A stretch of 8,359 bases of DNA. Origin: Candidatus Aminicenantota bacterium. GTDB taxonomy: Bacteria; Acidobacteriota; Aminicenantia; S016-38. Location of the stretch: the NCBI GenBank assembly GCA_021161165.1, contig JAGHBF010000086.1, positions 1-8,359 on the forward strand, written 5' to 3'. Positions 6,152-8,359 of this stretch are shown here, one piece after another. Within the stretch, counting starts at the first letter, position 1; each line of letters begins with the position of its first letter. The notes below the pieces were generated by a model that searched no databases, was not told the DNA's origin, and saw only the letters and a program-made list of their open reading frames with translations. A program made the translations under genes and the position numbers.

Positions 6152-6561
6152 TTTCTATCTCTTTTTCTTAACGAAAGATATCCTGTTTCATACCCCATTG
6201 GTGTGCCAGCAAGTAAATATGTTTTTCCCTTTATTCTGCAAGTTGCCCTTACTTTTATTCTGGCAGATGCCCACGCTCCTCTGTGTTCAATATCGTAGAG
6301 AACATATCTAATGGAAATTTTTTCAAATTCCTGCCTGTACTTATTCCAATCACTTAAAGCGTCTTTTTTTGTATAATCTATTTCCACAAAATCCTCACAC
6401 AGACAATCAAGTGAAGGGTTAAGCCTTTCAAGAGAACGGACGCAGGCTTTTACTGTTCCTCTTATTCGGGAAGCTTCTGTAAACAATGCCTGATACCCAA
6501 CTATCAAGATACCTATCAAAACTATAAGGGCCAAAAAATTTTTGAGGTTCATCATTTTCAT
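6094..6561 (-). CDS. Small membrane-anchored protein with possible NTF2-like domain
   Basis: This 155-residue protein has one N-terminal hydrophobic helix (about 8-25, NFLALIVLIGILIVGYQA) without a clear cleavage site or lipobox, so it is likely anchored in the membrane with its domain outside. The rest shows a pattern seen in NTF2/SnoaL-like domains: a helical first part, then alternating strands (IRYVLYDIEHRG, ASARIKVRATCRIKG, GYLSLRKRDRKWCIRRLD), where the last tryptophan before a basic strand is typical. This assignment is by pattern only. Five cysteines are present (40, 53, 55, 108, 139), four in the external part if the topology is right. The ATG is preceded by AAAGG with a 4-nt spacer; ATGs at codons 3 and 4 are alternatives with more usual spacing. 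It is the first gene of the minus-strand operon and its 3' end overlaps the DUF72 start. Confidence 0.75.
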   Translation of the reverse strand: MKMMNLKNFLALIVLIGILIVGYQALFTEASRIRGTVKACVRSLERLNPSLDCLCEDFVEIDYTKKDALSDWNKYRQEFEKISIRYVLYDIEHRGAWASARIKVRATCRIKGKTYLLAGTPMGYETGYLSLRKRDRKWCIRRLDLPSLRDWIGQR

Positions 6562-6625
6562 TATACCTTTTTGGAAGAGAGCTTTCCTATTTTCTCTTTG
6601 ATGGCTAGTTCTTTATAATAGAAGT
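6562..6625. promoter_or_regulatory. Divergent promoter region with a -10 element readable on both strands
   Basis: The 64-bp gap separates the minus-strand five-gene operon from the plus-strand regulator. TATAAT (6614-6619, plus) and TATTAT (6620-6615, minus) share the same bases, so one near-symmetric -10 could drive both directions. Convincing -35 hexamers at 17 bp are not seen on either side. On the plus strand the -10 ends only 6 nt before the regulator ATG, implying a leaderless or almost leaderless transcript if it is used. On the minus strand it would give a leader of about 45-50 nt. A second -10-like GTATAATG overlaps the start of the small membrane protein gene. Confidence 0.4.
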
Positions 6626-7948
6626 ATGGAAAAAATTCTTGTTCTTTCTGACAAAAAGGATATCCATAAAATTCTTGACTCATATGAAATCGAAAGAATA
6701 GACTCCTCACCACAGGCTTTACCCAAGCTTTTTTCTTCCAATCCAGCCCTTATAATTGTTGATGAAACATTAGAAATTGAAGATATACTGGAAGCATCAG
6801 AAGATAAAGGCATCCCGGTTATAGTAATAACTGAACATCAGAATATTTCTCACTCTGTTGAATTAATTAAAAAGGGAGCCTTTGATGTGCTTATCTACCC
6901 TTTTAAAGAAGAAGACCTGATTTTATCTGTGGAAAAGGCTGTAAATAGAGGGAAGGAACACCCACGAAAAAAATGGGGATTTTCACTGGTGGGAGAATCA
7001 GAACCTATGCAGAGACTCTGGGAAGACATAAGAAGAGTTTCAAGAACAGACGCAACTGTTTTAATAAAAGGAGAAAGCGGTAGTGGAAAAGAATTGGTGG
7101 CAAGGGCCATTCATTTGCTATCCAAGCGAAAGAAGGGCCCTTTTGTAAGTCTAAACTGTGCAGCCATTCCAGAGGAACTTATAGAAAGTGAACTTTTCGG
7201 ACACGAAAAAGGCTCCTTTACAGGAGCTATAGAAAGAAAAATAGGAAAATTTGAAGCTGCTAATGGGGGAGTGCTTTTCCTTGACGAGATAGGAGAAATG
7301 AGCTTGAAAACCCAGGCAAAATTGCTTCGAGCAATAGAAACAGGAGAAATCGAAAGGGTAGGTTCAAACAGACCAATCTACGTGGATGTCAGAATTATTG
7401 CAGCTACCCATAGAAATATTGAGGAACTCGTCAAGGAAGGCAGCTTCCGGGAAGACCTCTACTACAGAATAGGGGTTGTAATCATAAATGTTCCTCCTCT
7501 TAGAAAGAGGAAGGAAGATATTCCTATCCTGTTCAATTACTTCATGAAGAGATTCTGTGAGGAAAACAATTATCCGGAGAAAAAAATTACTCCAAAGGCG
7601 ATGGAAGTATTGAAAAATTACAACTGGCCCGGAAACGTGAGAGAGTTAAAAAACTTAGTAGAAAGGCTCATGACAATGGTAAATTCTCCTGTAATTGATA
7701 TTAGACATATACCGGATTACATAATTGTAGGTGTGGACGAGGAACAATCCGCAGTTTTCAGGGCAAAAAACCTGAAGGACTTCAAAGAAAGAGCTGAAAG
7801 GCTCTTTATTCTCCAAAAGCTCAAGGAAAATGACTGGAATATAAAAAAAACTGCAGAGGCTTTGGGGACTCCGAGGAGTAACCTTTACAGAAAACTTGTT
7901 CAGTACGGGATAATTAAAAAGGAGCAAAAAAACGGTAAAGGCGACTGA
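6626..7948 (+). CDS. Sigma-54-dependent transcriptional activator, NtrC family, with degenerate receiver domain
   Basis: It activates sigma-54 promoters by ATP-driven remodelling of RNA polymerase. Domain order in the 440 residues: receiver-like domain (about 3-107), AAA+ domain (about 120-345) and Fis-type helix-turn-helix (about 383-430). The AAA+ part has Walker A GESGSGKE (149-156), the sigma-54 contact loop GSFTGA (196-201, a variant of GAFTGA), Walker B GGVLFLDEIGE (214-224), FREDLYYRI (274-282) and NWPGNVREL (333-341). All motor residues expected for activity are present. The receiver has Asp46 at the end of strand 3 and Thr69, but only one of the paired acidic residues (Ser8-Asp9 instead of Asp-Asp) and Tyr91 where the KPF lysine is expected, so control by phosphorylation is doubtful. 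The start is only weakly supported by AGAAG. No sensor kinase is adjacent. The gene is followed by an overlapping PsiE-like relic; its target promoters are not visible here. Confidence 0.93.
   Translation: MEKILVLSDKKDIHKILDSYEIERIDSSPQALPKLFSSNPALIIVDETLEIEDILEASEDKGIPVIVITEHQNISHSVELIKKGAFDVLIYPFKEEDLILSVEKAVNRGKEHPRKKWGFSLVGESEPMQRLWEDIRRVSRTDATVLIKGESGSGKELVARAIHLLSKRKKGPFVSLNCAAIPEELIESELFGHEKGSFTGAIERKIGKFEAANGGVLFLDEIGEMSLKTQAKLLRAIETGEIERVGSNRPIYVDVRIIAATHRNIEELVKEGSFREDLYYRIGVVIINVPPLRKRKEDIPILFNYFMKRFCEENNYPEKKITPKAMEVLKNYNWPGNVRELKNLVERLMTMVNSPVIDIRHIPDYIIVGVDEEQSAVFRAKNLKDFKERAERLFILQKLKENDWNIKKTAEALGTPRSNLYRKLVQYGIIKKEQKNGKGD
7919..7934 (+). promoter_or_regulatory. Strong ribosome binding site facing an ACG codon instead of ATG
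   Basis: AAGGAG (7919-7924) is followed by a 7-nt spacer and then ACG at 7932-7934, inside the end of the regulator gene. The codons after ACG read as a plausible PsiE-family N-terminus. An original ATG changed to ACG, or a rare ACG start, would explain the arrangement. Confidence 0.45.
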
Positions 7949-8266
7949 ACTTGTAGACAGGCTTGAGCAAGTTTATTTACCTGATACTGGCTCTTATTTT
8001 AGTTTTGAGTTCAATATTTCTCACAATTTATTCTCCAATGGAGAACATATCACTTAACGCAACGGGGAACCGAACCGATACATTCTACGTTTCTGGTCTT
8101 AAAGGATTTATTGTCTATGGTGATAATGCTGGAGGTTTTGTGGTTGATAACTGATTATCTAAAGTCCAAAACTATAAATGCAGAACCGTTTGTAATAATT
8201 GGAATAATCTCAGCTATAAGGAAAATTCTCATTGTTGGTGCCCATCCTCTAGAATCTGCCACCTAA
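7932..8266 (+). pseudogene. PsiE-family (phosphate-starvation-inducible E type) membrane protein, frame broken twice
   Basis: No single frame encodes the protein, but three joined frames do. An ACG-started frame gives TELVDRLEQ (7944-7970); one base later a second frame gives the membrane helix FIYLILALILVLSSIFLTIY (7972-8031); about position 8089 the frame moves again by one base and gives LVLKDLLSMVIMLEVLWLI, then DYL and INAEPFVIIGIISAIRKILIVG (split here at 8150-8240 region), ending at TAA 8264-8266. The EPFxIIGIIxAIRKILI block and the preceding helix match PsiE-family proteins from memory. Removing one base at each break leaves 333 nt, 110 residues, a normal size for short members. Both breaks have the same sign and the start is ACG, so this is either a decaying gene or two sequence errors near the window end. 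A TTG-started frame at 7963-8154 covers only the middle part. The ancestral gene overlapped the regulator by 17 nt and was probably cotranscribed with it. Confidence 0.65.
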
Positions 8267-8284
8267 GGCAAGATTTTATTAAAC

Positions 8285-8353
8285 ATGAAGGAAATAATAG
8301 TTTACACAGGAGTAGTTCTGGTCCTCGTTATTTCTCTGTTTATAGTAAGATAG
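8285..8353 (+). CDS. Possible very small single-pass membrane peptide
   Basis: An ATG-started frame of 22 codons before TAG reads MKEIIVYTG followed by the hydrophobic VVLVLVISLFIV, a composition that would span a membrane. It lies 18 nt after the PsiE-like stop on the same strand. The ribosome binding site is poor; AAGG is about 16 nt upstream. It could be a real membrane peptide or the start of another gene with a broken frame. The remaining six bases of the window hold nothing that can be read. Confidence 0.3.
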   Translation: MKEIIVYTGVVLVLVISLFIVR

Positions 8354-8359
8354 AGAAAG

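Noticed and set aside
6602..6618. TGGC followed by TTTAT as a possible sigma-54 promoter for the regulator
   Set aside because: The GC required 10 bp after GG at -12 is AT here, so the element lacks an essential position.
8009..8100. Programmed ribosomal frameshifting in the PsiE-like gene
   Set aside because: No slippery heptamer with a downstream structure is seen at either break, and two events plus a missing ATG are more simply explained by decay or error.
7963..8154. TTG-started 63-codon frame as an independent membrane protein gene
   Set aside because: Only its first part looks like a real membrane helix; the family signature continues in another frame, so it is better read as the middle of the broken PsiE-like gene.

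Overview
The window looks like the chromosome of an anaerobic, sigma-54-using bacterium. It carries a class III (oxygen-sensitive, glycyl-radical) ribonucleotide reductase, an NtrC-type sigma-54 activator, and strong GGAGG-type ribosome binding sites with very tight gene packing. AT-rich DNA, Lys/Glu-rich proteins and heavy use of AGA/AGG/ATA codons would fit a thermophile or a candidate-phylum bacterium, but no taxon can be assigned from this sequence. No rRNA, tRNA, CRISPR array or insertion sequence was seen.

Layout. (1) Positions 1-2275, minus strand: nrdD, followed 14 nt later by a separate small reading frame that carries the glycyl-radical tail of the same enzyme. The tail has its own GGAGGT site and lies in a different frame, so the catalytic protein and its radical loop appear to be separate polypeptides. 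(2) Positions 2276-2642: the 367-base control region. It holds two NrdR-box-like operators exactly 31 bp apart, a plausible promoter, a perfect 14-bp palindrome, and a structured terminator-like element belonging to the operon on its right. (3) Positions 2643-6561, minus strand, a tightly linked five-gene run in transcription order: a membrane-anchored NTF2-like small protein, a DUF72/YecE protein, a protein with an XPB/Ssl2-type helicase-associated domain but no helicase motor, a rhomboid intramembrane protease, and a membrane-anchored ClpP-fold serine protease of the SDH_sah type. (4) Positions 6562-6625: a 64-bp divergent promoter region. (5) Positions 6626-8359, plus strand: an NtrC-family regulator with a degenerate receiver domain, then a PsiE-family membrane protein gene whose reading frame is broken twice and lacks a normal start codon, then a possible 22-residue membrane peptide.

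How the genes fit together. nrdD and the tail gene should together make dNTPs without oxygen under NrdR control; the activase NrdG is not in view and may lie beyond position 1. The rhomboid and SDH_sah genes are adjacent and likely cotranscribed, suggesting a membrane proteolysis module, but substrates and any link to the DUF72 and XPB-domain proteins are unknown. The most interesting item is the split class III reductase; the next are the motor-less XPB-domain protein in the protease operon and the broken PsiE gene.
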